From JANQPC01 sp039208375 (GTDB taxonomy: Bacteria > Pseudomonadota > Alphaproteobacteria > Rhodobacterales > Rhodobacteraceae): a stretch of 64,000 bases of DNA. The stretch covers positions 1-64,000 of the forward strand of contig JBCCRC010000003.1 of assembly GCA_039208375.1 (NCBI GenBank). Reading direction: 5' to 3'. A program made the position numbers and the translations under genes. Positions 25,729 through 35,177 of the stretch are shown one piece after another. Numbering within the stretch: the stretch's first letter is position 1; each line of letters starts with the position of its first letter. Under the pieces are notes generated by a model. The model saw nothing but the letters and a program-made list of their open reading frames with translations, made no database searches and was not told where the DNA came from.

Positions 25729-27882
25729 TCACTCCGCCAGCCGCGTTAAATCCGCCACGGCGCCGCAGGTTTCGCTGATCCGGTGCAGAAGGTTCAGCCG
25801 GTTGCGGCGCAATACCTCGCTTTCGGCATTCACGACCGTCGCCTCGAAGAACGCATCCACTGGCCCGCGCAGCGCCGCCATCGCCTGCATCGCGGCGCCG
25901 AAATCCTCTGCCTTGAGCGCCGGCGCAATGGCCCCCTCGGCAGTATCGAGCGCGGCGAAGAGGGCTTTCTCCGCATCGTTCTCGGCAAACTTGGGATCGG
26001 CGCCGAAGGAGTATTCCACCCCATCCTTCTCTTCCGCCTGCCGCAGGATGTTATGGGCGCGGCGGAAGCCCTGGATCAGGTTCTCGCCCTCCTCCGTGCC
26101 CAGCACCTCCTGCAACGCCTCGGCGCGTTTGACGAGAAGCGTGAGATCATCTGCATTCGGCATCGCCAGGCACGCGTCGATCACATCGTGCCGGATCCCG
26201 CGATCGCGCAGGTAGACCTTCAGACGGTCGTGGAAGAAGGTGAGTACAGATCGCGCAACGAACCAAGGCCCATCGCTCCGATCGTACTTCCCAAGATGCT
26301 CCTCCATCGAAACACCGTCCGGAAAACGGTCATCTCCTCTGTATTGAGGTTCTGGATGCGCCTTCGCCGCGGATTTCAAAGGCTCAAACAGTTCAACCCG
26401 CAACCCGTTCTCAAGCACCAGCCGGATCACGCCCAGCGCCGCCCGGCGCAGCGCGAAGGGATCTTTCGATCCCGTGGGCTTCTCGTCGATGGCCCAGAAG
26501 CCCGTCAGCGTATCGATCTTGTCGGCCAGCGCGACGGCCACCGATAGCGGTGCCGATGGCACGGTATCGGAGGGGCCGAGCGGCGCGTAATGCGCTTCGG
26601 CCACCGCGGCCACCTCCACGCTCTCGCCCGCCGCGGCCACGTAGTAGCGGCCCATCACCCCCTGCAATTCGGGGAACTCGTAGACCATTTCGGAGGCCAG
26701 ATCGGCCTTCGCCAGCCGCGCTGCCCGGGCTGCCTGCGCCGGATCCGCGCCCACGTCGGGCGCAATCGCGTCCGTCAGGGCCGCCACCCGGGCGATGCGC
26801 GCGCCCTGGCTGCCAAGCTTGCCGTGGAAGGTGACCGTTTCCAGCGCCTCCACCCAGGCGCCCATCCCCGCCTCCGCCACGCGCAGATCGTTCTCCCAGA
26901 AGAATTTCGCATCCGCCAGCCGGGCCGCGAGTACCTTCTGATTGCCCGCAAGGATCGTGGCGCCCTGATCGGCGGTTTCGGTATTGGCCACGGTCACGAA
27001 CTTCTCGATCCGCCCCGATTTCGGGTTCCGGACGGAGAAGAACTTCTGGTGCTCCTTCATCGAGGTGCGCAGCACTTCGGGCGGCAGGTCAAGAAAATCC
27101 GCGCCGATCTCGCCCATCAGCACCACGGGCCATTCCACGAGCCCCGCAACCTCCGCCAGAAGGCCCGGATCGGGCACGATTTCGAGCCCTTGGGCGAAAG
27201 CGAGGCTCTCGGCATCGGCCTCGATATGCGCAGCGCGTTCCTCGGCTGACAGCACCACATGGGCGCGCTTGAGCTTGGCCGCGTAATCGTCAAACCCCGT
27301 CACCGCAAAGGCATCGGGGGCGAGAAACCGGTGGCCCACCGTGCGATCGTTCAGCGCAAACCCCTCGATCTCGCCCGCCACAACCTCGGCCCCGCCCTCA
27401 TCGGAGAGCACGGCGAGGATGTTCTGCAAGGGCCGCACCCAGCGCAGGTTGCCGGTGCCCCAGCGCATGGATTTCGGCCAGGGGAAGCCGCGCACCGCTG
27501 CGCCCAGAACTTCCACAATGATCTCTGCCGCCGGGCGGCCCGGCCGCTCGATCACCGCGAACCACACCGCGCCCTTCTTGTCTTCCCGCGCCTCAAGCTG
27601 ATCCTTCGCAAGGCCGGTGGACCGCAGAAATCCCTCCAGCGCCTTCTCCGGCGCATCCACCCGCGGGCCCTTGCGCCCTTCGCGCACCGCCGGGCTTTCA
27701 GCGAGCAACCCCTCGATGGCCAGCGTGAGGCGGCGCGGGGTGTGAAACGCGCCGGCATGGGCATAGGTCAGCCCTGCCTCCACCAGCCCATCGGTGACAA
27801 GCCGCTTCAGGTCAGCCGCGGCCTTCGCCTGCATCCGGGCGGGGATCTCCTCGGAGAGGAGTTCGATCAGAAGGTCGGGCAT
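25729..27882 (-). CDS. glyS: Glycyl-tRNA synthetase beta subunit
   Basis: A 717-residue beta subunit of the heterotetrameric bacterial glycyl-tRNA synthetase, needed for tRNA binding. It starts MPDLLIELLSEEIPARMQAK, the standard N-terminus, after GGAAGG. Other hallmarks are FPKSMRWG-type (FPWPKSMRWGTGNLRWVRPL), LRTSMKEHQKFFSVR and the C-terminal DALR-type helical region. Its start overlaps the stop of the DUF6446 gene by one base. Together with glyQ upstream it forms the glycine-charging unit; two small unrelated genes separate the subunits. Confidence 0.98.
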   Translation of the reverse strand: MPDLLIELLSEEIPARMQAKAAADLKRLVTDGLVEAGLTYAHAGAFHTPRRLTLAIEGLLAESPAVREGRKGPRVDAPEKALEGFLRSTGLAKDQLEAREDKKGAVWFAVIERPGRPAAEIIVEVLGAAVRGFPWPKSMRWGTGNLRWVRPLQNILAVLSDEGGAEVVAGEIEGFALNDRTVGHRFLAPDAFAVTGFDDYAAKLKRAHVVLSAEERAAHIEADAESLAFAQGLEIVPDPGLLAEVAGLVEWPVVLMGEIGADFLDLPPEVLRTSMKEHQKFFSVRNPKSGRIEKFVTVANTETADQGATILAGNQKVLAARLADAKFFWENDLRVAEAGMGAWVEALETVTFHGKLGSQGARIARVAALTDAIAPDVGADPAQAARAARLAKADLASEMVYEFPELQGVMGRYYVAAAGESVEVAAVAEAHYAPLGPSDTVPSAPLSVAVALADKIDTLTGFWAIDEKPTGSKDPFALRRAALGVIRLVLENGLRVELFEPLKSAAKAHPEPQYRGDDRFPDGVSMEEHLGKYDRSDGPWFVARSVLTFFHDRLKVYLRDRGIRHDVIDACLAMPNADDLTLLVKRAEALQEVLGTEEGENLIQGFRRAHNILRQAEEKDGVEYSFGADPKFAENDAEKALFAALDTAEGAIAPALKAEDFGAAMQAMAALRGPVDAFFEATVVNAESEVLRRNRLNLLHRISETCGAVADLTRLAE

Positions 27883-28388
27883 CAGGAATTTCCTTCCGGC
27901 GGGGGCGGGCAGCCCTCGGGCGCGGGGCGGCCGTCGAACACCTCTTCCCCGCACGCGTTGATCTGGTGCCAGGCAAAGCCCCGGCCATCTGGATAGATCG
28001 CCAGTACCCGGTCGATCCCGTAAACGATATTGCGCTGGCCAGTCACCGCGATAGCAGTGCCGCTTTCCAGATCCGCACCGATGGCCGCGGCATCGAAACA
28101 GTCAAACCAGCCCGGCGCGTTCAGGGGCACTGCCCCAGGATACGGATCGCCCGCAACCTCACCGGTCAATTCAAAACAGGCACGGAACCGGATGGGCGAG
28201 CTTGTCGCATCAATCGCGCTCAGGCTGCCGGCCTCCAGCGCGCGCAGCGCACCCGCTTCTTCCACTGTCAGCGCCACCGCGCCCGGATCCAGCCGATCGT
28301 AGAAGTGATAGACTTGCAGGTAATACATGCCCACGCCCGCCGCCGCGCCGAGCACCACAAGCACGATCCCGATAAGTTTGCCGCTCAT
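27882..28388 (-). CDS. DUF6446 family protein, membrane-anchored, between glyQ and glyS
   Basis: A 168-residue protein with one N-terminal membrane helix (MSGKLIGIVLVVLGAAAG). The periplasmic part has FRACFELTG, NAPGWFDCFDAAAIG and WHQINACGEEVFDGRPAPEGCP, with four cysteines. This small family recurs between the glyQ and glyS genes in Rhodobacteraceae, as I recall. Its function is unknown; the periplasmic Cys pairs suggest disulfides. The gene overlaps the VOC gene upstream (four bases) and glyS downstream (one base), so it is translationally coupled to both. Confidence 0.85.
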   Translation of the reverse strand: MSGKLIGIVLVVLGAAAGVGMYYLQVYHFYDRLDPGAVALTVEEAGALRALEAGSLSAIDATSSPIRFRACFELTGEVAGDPYPGAVPLNAPGWFDCFDAAAIGADLESGTAIAVTGQRNIVYGIDRVLAIYPDGRGFAWHQINACGEEVFDGRPAPEGCPPPPEGNS

Positions 28389-28744
28389 GCCGCATCCTGA
28401 CCGAAGCAAACAAGATTGCCGTCAGGATCGGCGATCTCGATCTCGTCCATCCCGTATTCGGTGCGTGTGGGGCCCGTGAAGGTGGCACCCGACGCTTCGA
28501 AATGCACACGCAGGCCCAGCAGATCATCGGTATGAAAATAGGCCCGCCAGCGGTGATAGGGGGCCTCGGGCCCCTGCCAAGCTTCAAGAAACACCTGCGC
28601 CGCATCGCGCTGGTAGATGCCGAAGCCAGTCACCGGTTCGCCCGCCTCCCCGACGATCCGAAACCCCAGCACCGCTGTCCAGAAGGCCCGGGCGCGCGGG
28701 TAATCCGACACGCGCAGCACGGGAACCGATGAAGTGAGCGTCAC
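28385..28744 (-). CDS. VOC (glyoxalase/bleomycin-resistance) family protein
   Basis: A 119-residue single-fold vicinal-oxygen-chelate protein: LRVSDYPRARAFWTAVLGFRIV, then FLEAWQGPEAPYHRWRAYFHTD and the C-terminal EIEIADPDGNLVCFGQ. These are the beta-alpha-beta-beta-beta repeats typical of the family; dimers of such proteins bind a metal or a small ligand. Substrate unknown. It overlaps the last codons of glyQ and the start of the DUF6446 gene by four bases each, so it belongs to the glyQ-glyS operon. Confidence 0.9.
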   Translation of the reverse strand: MTLTSSVPVLRVSDYPRARAFWTAVLGFRIVGEAGEPVTGFGIYQRDAAQVFLEAWQGPEAPYHRWRAYFHTDDLLGLRVHFEASGATFTGPTRTEYGMDEIEIADPDGNLVCFGQDAA

Positions 28745-29670
28745 GCCGCAACGCCCCCCGCCTCGGTCTTAACAAACGCATCCGCGCAGGCCTTTGCCAG
28801 CGCTCGAACGCGGCCGATGTAGGCCTGCCGCTCGGTGGGCGAGATCACACCCCGCGCATCGAGCAGGTTAAAGACATGGCTGGCCTTGATGCACTGATCA
28901 TAAGCGGGATGCGCCATGATAATGCGCCGCCCTGTCTTGGGATCCTCGGCCGGGGCGTCTAGGATGCGGGCGCATTCGGCCTCCGCATCCTCGAAATGGC
29001 GCAGGAGCTTCTCGGTATCGGCCAGATCGAAATTCCAGCGGCTGTATTCCTCCTCCGTCTGCCGGAAGATATCGCCATAGGTCAGCGGGCTTGGGGATTG
29101 CGGATCGTTGAAAGGCATCTCCATCACATGATCGATCCCCAGCACATACATCGCCAGCCGTTCGAGCCCGTAGGTCAGTTCCCCAGAAACCGGCTTGCAA
29201 TCATGGCCGCCCACCTGCTGGAAATAGGTGAATTGAGAAACCTCCATGCCATCGCACCACACCTCCCAGCCCAGGCCCCAGGCGCCCAGCGTGGGGCTTT
29301 CCCAATCATCCTCCACAAAGCGAATATCGTGCAGTGCCGCATCGATCCCGATCGCGGCGAGGGAGCCGAGGTAAAGCTCCTGGAAATCCGGCGGCGAGGG
29401 CTTCATTAGAACCTGGTACTGGTAATAGTGCTGCAATCGGTTGGGGTTTTCGCCATAGCGCCCATCGGTGGGACGGCGGGAGGGCTGCACATAGGCCGCC
29501 GCCCAAGGCTTCGATCCGAGCGCCCGCAGCGTGGTGGCGGGGTGGAACGTGCCCGCCCCGACTTCCATATCGTAGGGCTGCAGGATCGCGCAGCCCTGGG
29601 CGGCCCAATAGGATTGGAGACGCAGGATAATCTCCTGAAAACAGGTTGGCCGCGCGTGCGGTGCGTTCAT
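28741..29670 (-). CDS. glyQ: Glycyl-tRNA synthetase alpha subunit
   Basis: A 309-residue class II synthetase catalytic subunit that activates glycine with ATP. The start MNAPHARPTCFQEII gives the family's usual N-terminus, CFQEIILRLQSYWAAQGC. Motif-type segments are LQPYDMEVGAGTFHPATTL, YVQPSRRPTDGRYGENPNRLQHYYQYQV and GWEVWCDGMEVSQFTYFQQVGG. It heads the four-gene operon glyQ-VOC-DUF6446-glyS. The frame continues about 20 codons upstream but without family resemblance. Confidence 0.98.
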   Translation of the reverse strand: MNAPHARPTCFQEIILRLQSYWAAQGCAILQPYDMEVGAGTFHPATTLRALGSKPWAAAYVQPSRRPTDGRYGENPNRLQHYYQYQVLMKPSPPDFQELYLGSLAAIGIDAALHDIRFVEDDWESPTLGAWGLGWEVWCDGMEVSQFTYFQQVGGHDCKPVSGELTYGLERLAMYVLGIDHVMEMPFNDPQSPSPLTYGDIFRQTEEEYSRWNFDLADTEKLLRHFEDAEAECARILDAPAEDPKTGRRIIMAHPAYDQCIKASHVFNLLDARGVISPTERQAYIGRVRALAKACADAFVKTEAGGVAA

Positions 29671-29829
29671 TGCCCGTGCCTCATGCCCGAAAATCGCGTT
29701 CTCAATAGGCAACGTGTCGCTAAGGGTCAATCAAGCGCATCGGCGGGGCGTGCAACCCCTGCGAAAGCTGATAGATTCACCAAAACCGCAGGCGCCAGAA
29801 CAGCGATACGGGCAGAAGATGGGGGCAGA

Positions 29830-31599
29830 ATGCTGAGAGCGATGATCACAGCGATGATGCTATGGGCGGGCGCATATGGCGCCATCGCACAAGTGAGCGG
29901 CCAGGGCGCGAGCGAGGCCTGGGTGCAGATCGAGGCGCGCCCGAACCTTACGCAGGCCGAGGCGCGGGCGCGCGCGTGGTCCGCGACGCTTGAAAACGTG
30001 GGCGGCTTCCGGCTGGAAAGCGGCTGGTATGCCATAGTGATAGGCCCGTTTTCGCGTGAGGTGGCGGAAGCCGAACGCCTTCGCCTTCTGGCCCGCGGCG
30101 CGATCCCAAGGGACAGCTTCATTGCCGAGGGCAGCAGTTTCGCCACCCCGTTCTGGCCTGAGGGCGGCATCGCCGCGCTGGCGCCCGCGCCCGACGTGGC
30201 GCGCGGCGGCGGGCCGATTGCCGTCACACCCCTGCCCGAGCCAGGCCTTGCCGCGCCGCTCGCCCCGGCCGCTCTGCCCGATGAGACGCCCGCCGAGGCG
30301 CGTGCTAGTGAACGCGCGCTTTCTCCCGAAGCGCGGCGAGAGCTGCAAGCGGCGCTGCAATGGGAGGGCTTCTATTTCGGCGCGCTCGATGGCCTGATCG
30401 GCCCCGGCACCCGCAACGCGATGGCCGACTGGCAGGCGGCGCGGGGGTTTGAGCCCACCGGCATTCTCACCACTGCCCAGCGCGCCGCTGTCACCCGCGA
30501 TCTGCGGGAGACGCGGGAAAGCCTGGGCTTACAGCTCGTGTTCGACGAGGGCGCAGGGATCGCCATAGATCTGCCAACCGCGCTTGTGGCGTTTGACCGG
30601 TATGAGGCCCCTTTCGCCCACTACCGCGCCACCAGTGCCGATGAAGTACAGGTAATCCTGATCTCCCAGGAAGGAGATCGGGATCGGATGGCAGCGCTCT
30701 ATGACGTGCTGCAAACGCTCACGGTCGTGCCGGTGGAGGGGAGCCGCGCCCTGAATCGGCGAAGCTTTCGCATCGAAGGGGCCGACCGGCAGCGGGAGAC
30801 CTTCGCCTATGCCGAGCTTATCGATGGCGCGATCAAGGGTTATATCCTTGTCTGGCCTGCGGGGGATGAACGCCGCCGGACGCTGGCCGCCGATGCGCTG
30901 CGGGCGAGCTTTCAGGCGCTGCCCGGTGCGCTGCCCGACGATGCGGGCGGGTTTGGCGATCAGCGGCCCGATCTGGTGGCCGGGCTCTCTATTCGCACGC
31001 CCGTCTGGGCGCAAAGCGGGTTCTATGTGGATGGCGATGGCCGCGTGGCCACGGCTGCAGCCGATCTTACCGCCTGCAGCCGTGTGACGCTGGGCGAGGA
31101 TGTGGATATGGCGCTCGCGGCCAAGGATGCCGGACTTGGCGTTGCGCTTCTGGAACCCCGCGCGCCCCTAGCGCCGATTGGCTATGCCCGGCTGGCCACC
31201 ACCGGGGCGCCGCTTCGAAGCGAGATCGCCGTTTCAGGCTACTCCTTCGGCGGTGTTCTGAGCGCGCCGACGCTGACCTATGGCACGCTTGAGGATGTGC
31301 GCGATCTTACCGGCGACGACCGGCGCGCGCGCCTAACGCTCGCCGCGGAAGCGGGTGATGCCGGCGGCCCCGTTCTGATGCCCGATGGCGCCGTAACGGG
31401 GCTACTTCTCGCGCCAGACAAGGGCGAACGGGCCCTGCCGAATGACGTGGCGCTCACCGCCAGCGGGGCGGCACTGGCGGCGTTCCTCTCGGAAAACGGT
31501 GTGGTGGTGGAAGCCGCCGATCCCGGCGGGATGCTAGATCCCGAGGATCTGGCGATCTCAGCAGCGGATATGACGGTTCTGGTGAATTGCTGGGAGTGA
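29830..31599 (+). CDS. Secreted SPOR, peptidoglycan-binding and trypsin-like domain protein
   Basis: A 589-residue protein. A signal peptide (MLRAMITAMMLWAGAYGAIA) is followed by an SPOR-like domain (AWVQIEARPNLTQAEARARA, WYAIVIGPFSREVAEAERL) that would bind denuded septal glycan. A peptidoglycan-binding helical domain comes next, LQAALQWEGFYFGALDGLIGPGTRNAMADWQ (read in two parts). The C-terminal 300 residues look like a degenerate trypsin-like peptidase, with GDAGGPVLMPDGAV in place of the usual GDSGGP, so the catalytic Ser is Ala here and it may be inactive. GGGGGC precedes ATG 29830. It is divergent from glyQ. Likely role: envelope or septum maintenance, inferred. Confidence 0.82.
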   Translation: MLRAMITAMMLWAGAYGAIAQVSGQGASEAWVQIEARPNLTQAEARARAWSATLENVGGFRLESGWYAIVIGPFSREVAEAERLRLLARGAIPRDSFIAEGSSFATPFWPEGGIAALAPAPDVARGGGPIAVTPLPEPGLAAPLAPAALPDETPAEARASERALSPEARRELQAALQWEGFYFGALDGLIGPGTRNAMADWQAARGFEPTGILTTAQRAAVTRDLRETRESLGLQLVFDEGAGIAIDLPTALVAFDRYEAPFAHYRATSADEVQVILISQEGDRDRMAALYDVLQTLTVVPVEGSRALNRRSFRIEGADRQRETFAYAELIDGAIKGYILVWPAGDERRRTLAADALRASFQALPGALPDDAGGFGDQRPDLVAGLSIRTPVWAQSGFYVDGDGRVATAAADLTACSRVTLGEDVDMALAAKDAGLGVALLEPRAPLAPIGYARLATTGAPLRSEIAVSGYSFGGVLSAPTLTYGTLEDVRDLTGDDRRARLTLAAEAGDAGGPVLMPDGAVTGLLLAPDKGERALPNDVALTASGAALAAFLSENGVVVEAADPGGMLDPEDLAISAADMTVLVNCWE

Positions 31600-31623
31600 C
31601 CGGGGCAAGCCGGAGCGCCAGCC

Positions 31624-33075
31624 CTACCCTGTCCGCCAGAACCCGATCGTGAGGATCACATAGACCGCCATCAGTTCCAACCGCCCGATCAGCATGCCGG
31701 CAATGAGTAGCCATTTAGCGGTATCGTTCAGCCCGCCGAAGTTGCCCGATGGCCCGATCTCGGCCCCAAGCCCCGGCCCGATATTGGCCAACGCCGCCGC
31801 TGCGCCTGACACCGAGGTAATGAAATCCAGCCCAGTGGCCCCCAGCATCACCGCCAGCAACCCCAGCGACACTGTGAAGAGCACGAAAAATGCCATCACC
31901 GAGTTCAGGATTTCATCGCTCACCGTGCGCCCGGCATAGCGTGGGGTGAATACGCCGTGGGGCGAGTGGATGCGGCGGATCTGCGATTTGATCGCCGAGA
32001 AGAGAAGCTGGTAGCGGAACACCTTGATCGAACAAGAGGTGGATCCCGCACAGCCGCCGATAAGCCCGGTGAAGAAGATCAACACCACCGGGAACGCACC
32101 CCAAAGGTTGTAATCCGCGCTCGCATAGCCCGTGCCGGTAAGGATCGAGGTGACATTGAAAAGCGCCTTGCGGAAAGCGATCTCGTTCGGGACACCGGCC
32201 TGAACCCAGAGATAAAGCGTCACGGTGCCCACCAGCGCCGCCAGGATTGCAAAGAACGCCCCCACCTGCGGGTCGCGCAGCAGCGGCCGAGCCGTTCCCG
32301 CCACGATCTGCACGTAGCGCACGAAGGGCAAGGCCGCGAGGCACATGAACACCACCGCCACGTACTCAACCGCGGGGCCGAAGGCGGCGAACGAGCGATC
32401 GTAATTGGCAAACCCGCCGGTGGCCACCGTGGTCATCGCATGGGTGGCCGCGTCGAAGGCGTTCATGCCGGCGATCAAGTAACTCAGCGCGCAGGCGAAG
32501 GTGAGCGCGAAGTAGATGACCGAGATCTGCGATGAAATCTCGGCGGCGCGCGGCAGCACCTTGCCCATGGTGTCAAAGCCTTCAGAGCGGAAGATCTGCA
32601 TCCCACCCACCCGAAGCTCGGGCAGGAAGACCATGGCTACAACGATTATGCCGATGCCGCCGAACCATTGCAGAAGCCCGCGCCAAAAGAGCAGGCCCTC
32701 GGGAAGACCCTCAAGATCTTCAAAGACGGTGGATCCGGTTGTGGTGAGGCCAGACATCGCCTCGAAAAACGCATCGACGAAGCGCGCCTCTGTGGCGCCA
32801 AGGGCAAAGGGCAGCGCCCCGAAAACGGGAAGCATCAGCCAGACGCCTGTGGTCAGAAGAAAGGTTTGCTGGATGGTCAGCCGTTCGCGCACCGCATTTG
32901 CGCAAGCCAGAGCGACCATCCCTCCGGTGAGCGATGTGAGGATCGCACATTCCAGAAACACCCGCCAATGGCCGTTGCCATAGGCGAGATCGATCGCCAT
33001 CGGCCCCAGCATTGCAAGGCCCAGGGCGAAGACGAGCATCCCCACCACATATCCAACCGGGCGCAGGTCGATCAT
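31624..33075 (-). CDS. trkH: TrkH-type potassium uptake channel subunit
   Basis: A 483-residue membrane protein with four pseudo-repeated selectivity loops: GLTTTGSTVFEDL, MTTVATGGFANYD, SILTGTGYASADY and GGCAGSTSCSIKVFR. These are the pore glycines of TrkH/KtrB-type K+ channels, which work with cytoplasmic TrkA. The start MIDLRPVGYVVGM is chosen because it gives a standard TrkH N-terminus; a few upstream codons are open. trkA is not adjacent. It is convergent with the SPOR protein gene, with 24 bases between the stops. Confidence 0.95.
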   Translation of the reverse strand: MIDLRPVGYVVGMLVFALGLAMLGPMAIDLAYGNGHWRVFLECAILTSLTGGMVALACANAVRERLTIQQTFLLTTGVWLMLPVFGALPFALGATEARFVDAFFEAMSGLTTTGSTVFEDLEGLPEGLLFWRGLLQWFGGIGIIVVAMVFLPELRVGGMQIFRSEGFDTMGKVLPRAAEISSQISVIYFALTFACALSYLIAGMNAFDAATHAMTTVATGGFANYDRSFAAFGPAVEYVAVVFMCLAALPFVRYVQIVAGTARPLLRDPQVGAFFAILAALVGTVTLYLWVQAGVPNEIAFRKALFNVTSILTGTGYASADYNLWGAFPVVLIFFTGLIGGCAGSTSCSIKVFRYQLLFSAIKSQIRRIHSPHGVFTPRYAGRTVSDEILNSVMAFFVLFTVSLGLLAVMLGATGLDFITSVSGAAAALANIGPGLGAEIGPSGNFGGLNDTAKWLLIAGMLIGRLELMAVYVILTIGFWRTG

Positions 33076-33133
33076 GGCCGCGAGCGTTGATGCGAGCACG
33101 GGGGGGTGTCAAGCGGCAGGGGCGCGAGGCCGA

Positions 33134-33910
33134 TCAGCACAAAATGCCGCGCGCCTGCAGGAAAGAGGCTTCCGGGAGAACGATATCATCTATGTCGATG
33201 GCAAGTTCCGGGGGCGAGGTTGGCGCCGTGCGTAGATCGGCGTTCGCAATCGAGTCAATTGGCACGGGCGGTGTTTGCCCAACCGAAAGGTAGTAGTCTT
33301 CAAACTTCTGAAGTGGCTCTTCTGTGGCCGGCCGCACAAACACGGTGGGCCGCCCCAGGGCTTGCGCGAAAATGATGCCGTGCAGGGATGAGCCGTAGAC
33401 ACACTCGGCCTCCTGAATCTGCCGCGCGAGCCGGTGAAGCGGCGCATCGATATCGATATAGGTGATCCCGGGCGGGATACTGGCGCGCACTTCCTTTCGT
33501 TCACGGTAGTGGGGGATAAAGGCAACCCGCCCATGGCGCGCCGCAACCTTTGGGTACATCTTGCCGATCAGAAGCCCGGGATCGGCCAAGAACCTTACCT
33601 GGGATCCGTCATATCCGTGGCGCTTAAAAATATCGAACGTGATAGGGCAGCGCAGGGCGTAGACATGGATCTGATCGGGATCGATCACCAGGAGTTCCTG
33701 AGACCGCGCGCCGATCCCCGAAAGCACATCCCCCGCAGCCATTTTGTGAGCGATCGACCCAATGCACAGCAGGCGCGGGGCCGTAATCTGATTGACCGGG
33801 GTCGCCTCGGGGTAGCCGCGCGACACCACTTCCCGCACAAAAACATCCCCGGCGTTTCCGTATCGAAAATCGTTCCAGGGCCTTTTGCGGATGCGTCGAT
33901 CCCAAAACAT
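33134..33910 (-). CDS. Polysaccharide pyruvyl transferase family protein
   Basis: A 258-residue protein starting MFWDRRIRKRPWNDFRYGNAGD, whose FRYGNAGDVF resembles the N-terminal NFGD-type motif of the family. The C-terminal half has VRFLADPGLLIGKMYP, RVAFIPHYRER, and CVYGSSLHGIIFAQALGRPTV, the signature S.HG..FA segment of PS-pyruvyl transferases that add pyruvate ketals from PEP to exopolysaccharide. A perfect AGGAGG lies 23 bases upstream of this ATG, too far for normal use; an in-frame ATA sits five bases after it at 33928, so initiation there is possible. It follows the glycosyltransferase gene with an 88-base gap. Confidence 0.85.
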   Translation of the reverse strand: MFWDRRIRKRPWNDFRYGNAGDVFVREVVSRGYPEATPVNQITAPRLLCIGSIAHKMAAGDVLSGIGARSQELLVIDPDQIHVYALRCPITFDIFKRHGYDGSQVRFLADPGLLIGKMYPKVAARHGRVAFIPHYRERKEVRASIPPGITYIDIDAPLHRLARQIQEAECVYGSSLHGIIFAQALGRPTVFVRPATEEPLQKFEDYYLSVGQTPPVPIDSIANADLRTAPTSPPELAIDIDDIVLPEASFLQARGILC

Positions 33911-33998
33911 GCGGGGTCTCGATTTTATCCGTTCCTCCTAGAAGTAGCTTCGCAGCTCGGGCATTTCAGCACCTCCGGCATTGCATTGACGGTTGGGA

Positions 33999-35177
33999 TC
34001 AGCTGTCGGGGTGGCAGGCGAGCGCCCGCACAAATGGCAGGCGCGCGTCGCGCCACCGCAGTTGAGTGGCAGAGCGGAACGCGGCGGCGTTCATATCCGC
34101 TCGGGTTGCCGCGGGGGTGGCGGCTGCCCTGCGCAAGGCATTCGCCAAACCCTCAGCATCAGCCGGATCGTACAAAAGGCCGTTTACGCCATCCTGCACC
34201 AACTCCGGCAACGCGCCGATTGCAGGTGCAATCACCGGGCGCGCAAAAGAAAAGGCAAGGATTGCCGAACCTGATGTGAGGATTGCGCGATAGGGCAGAA
34301 CGATGAAATCGGCGGCGTTGAGATAGATCTGAAGCCGGTCATCAGGCACACGGTCGAGCGACGTCACGATATCGCGCGAGTCTCCGGTGGCTTCGGCGAG
34401 CGCGGCGCGTTGATCGGCATTTGCGTTGCCGGCGATCACCAGCTTTGCGCGCGCGCCCTCGCCTTCAATGGTAAGAACGGCGCGCACAAGGGCGTTCAAG
34501 CCCTTGTAAGGGCGCACCTGACCCACATTGGCAAAGACTGTTTCGGCATCGGTAAGGCCCAACGCCCTTTGCGCCTCTGTCTGGGTTACCTTGTTGGGGT
34601 ACACACCGATATAGCTTCCATGGGGCACGTTCAGCACTCGGTCTTGCGGGGTCTCGAACTCTGCTACAGCCGCGTGCGCGGCACGATCGCCGTGAACAAT
34701 CACGGTGTCGGCGCGTTGGGCTAGATCGCTGCGAAACCGGCGCTCGGCAGCCTCGTCGATGCTTTCGTGTTCAATGAGATTGTGCATGGTCCAGGCGATC
34801 TTGCCCCCGCCCGCACGGATTTGATCGCAGATGGCCAGGAACGCGGCGAGGTGCCCGGCCGGGTCACCAGATTGCTGAGCATCCCGAAACAGCCGGTTTA
34901 GCCAATGGATGTGAAAGCAGATCCCACCGCGAGGATTCGCTCGCACTGCGGAAAGTGCAGCCTCTGCATCGCCGGGCTCGGCGTAATACTGATCCGCGGC
35001 GCGGCCATAGAACAGGCGCTGGTACGGGTTGGAATAGGCCGGCCAATAGAGCACAGCCAGCGCCCCATCGGCGCCGAAAGCCGTACTTTCAGTCGAAAAA
35101 TCAGCTGTTGTGGGTAAGTCCGGCACCGTCGCAAGGGCTGGCTTGCCGAATTTAAGTAGCCGCATGCATCCTGTCAT
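33999..35177 (-). CDS. GT4-type glycosyltransferase
   Basis: A 392-residue GT-B fold enzyme. The C-terminal donor-binding half has VFANVGQVRPYKGLNALVRA, LVIAGNANADQRA, and FIVLPYRAILTSGSAILAFSFARPVIAPAIGALPELVQDGVNGLLYDP, a GT4 pattern (the E in ALPELV, the nucleotide-sugar loop and the G..G turn). The N-terminal part has WTMHNLIEHES, seen in retaining sugar transferases of surface-polysaccharide synthesis. It probably acts with the pyruvyl transferase immediately downstream. Sugar donor and acceptor unknown. Three Met codons near the start (MTGC, MRLL) are possible. Confidence 0.87.
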   Translation of the reverse strand: MTGCMRLLKFGKPALATVPDLPTTADFSTESTAFGADGALAVLYWPAYSNPYQRLFYGRAADQYYAEPGDAEAALSAVRANPRGGICFHIHWLNRLFRDAQQSGDPAGHLAAFLAICDQIRAGGGKIAWTMHNLIEHESIDEAAERRFRSDLAQRADTVIVHGDRAAHAAVAEFETPQDRVLNVPHGSYIGVYPNKVTQTEAQRALGLTDAETVFANVGQVRPYKGLNALVRAVLTIEGEGARAKLVIAGNANADQRAALAEATGDSRDIVTSLDRVPDDRLQIYLNAADFIVLPYRAILTSGSAILAFSFARPVIAPAIGALPELVQDGVNGLLYDPADAEGLANALRRAAATPAATRADMNAAAFRSATQLRWRDARLPFVRALACHPDS

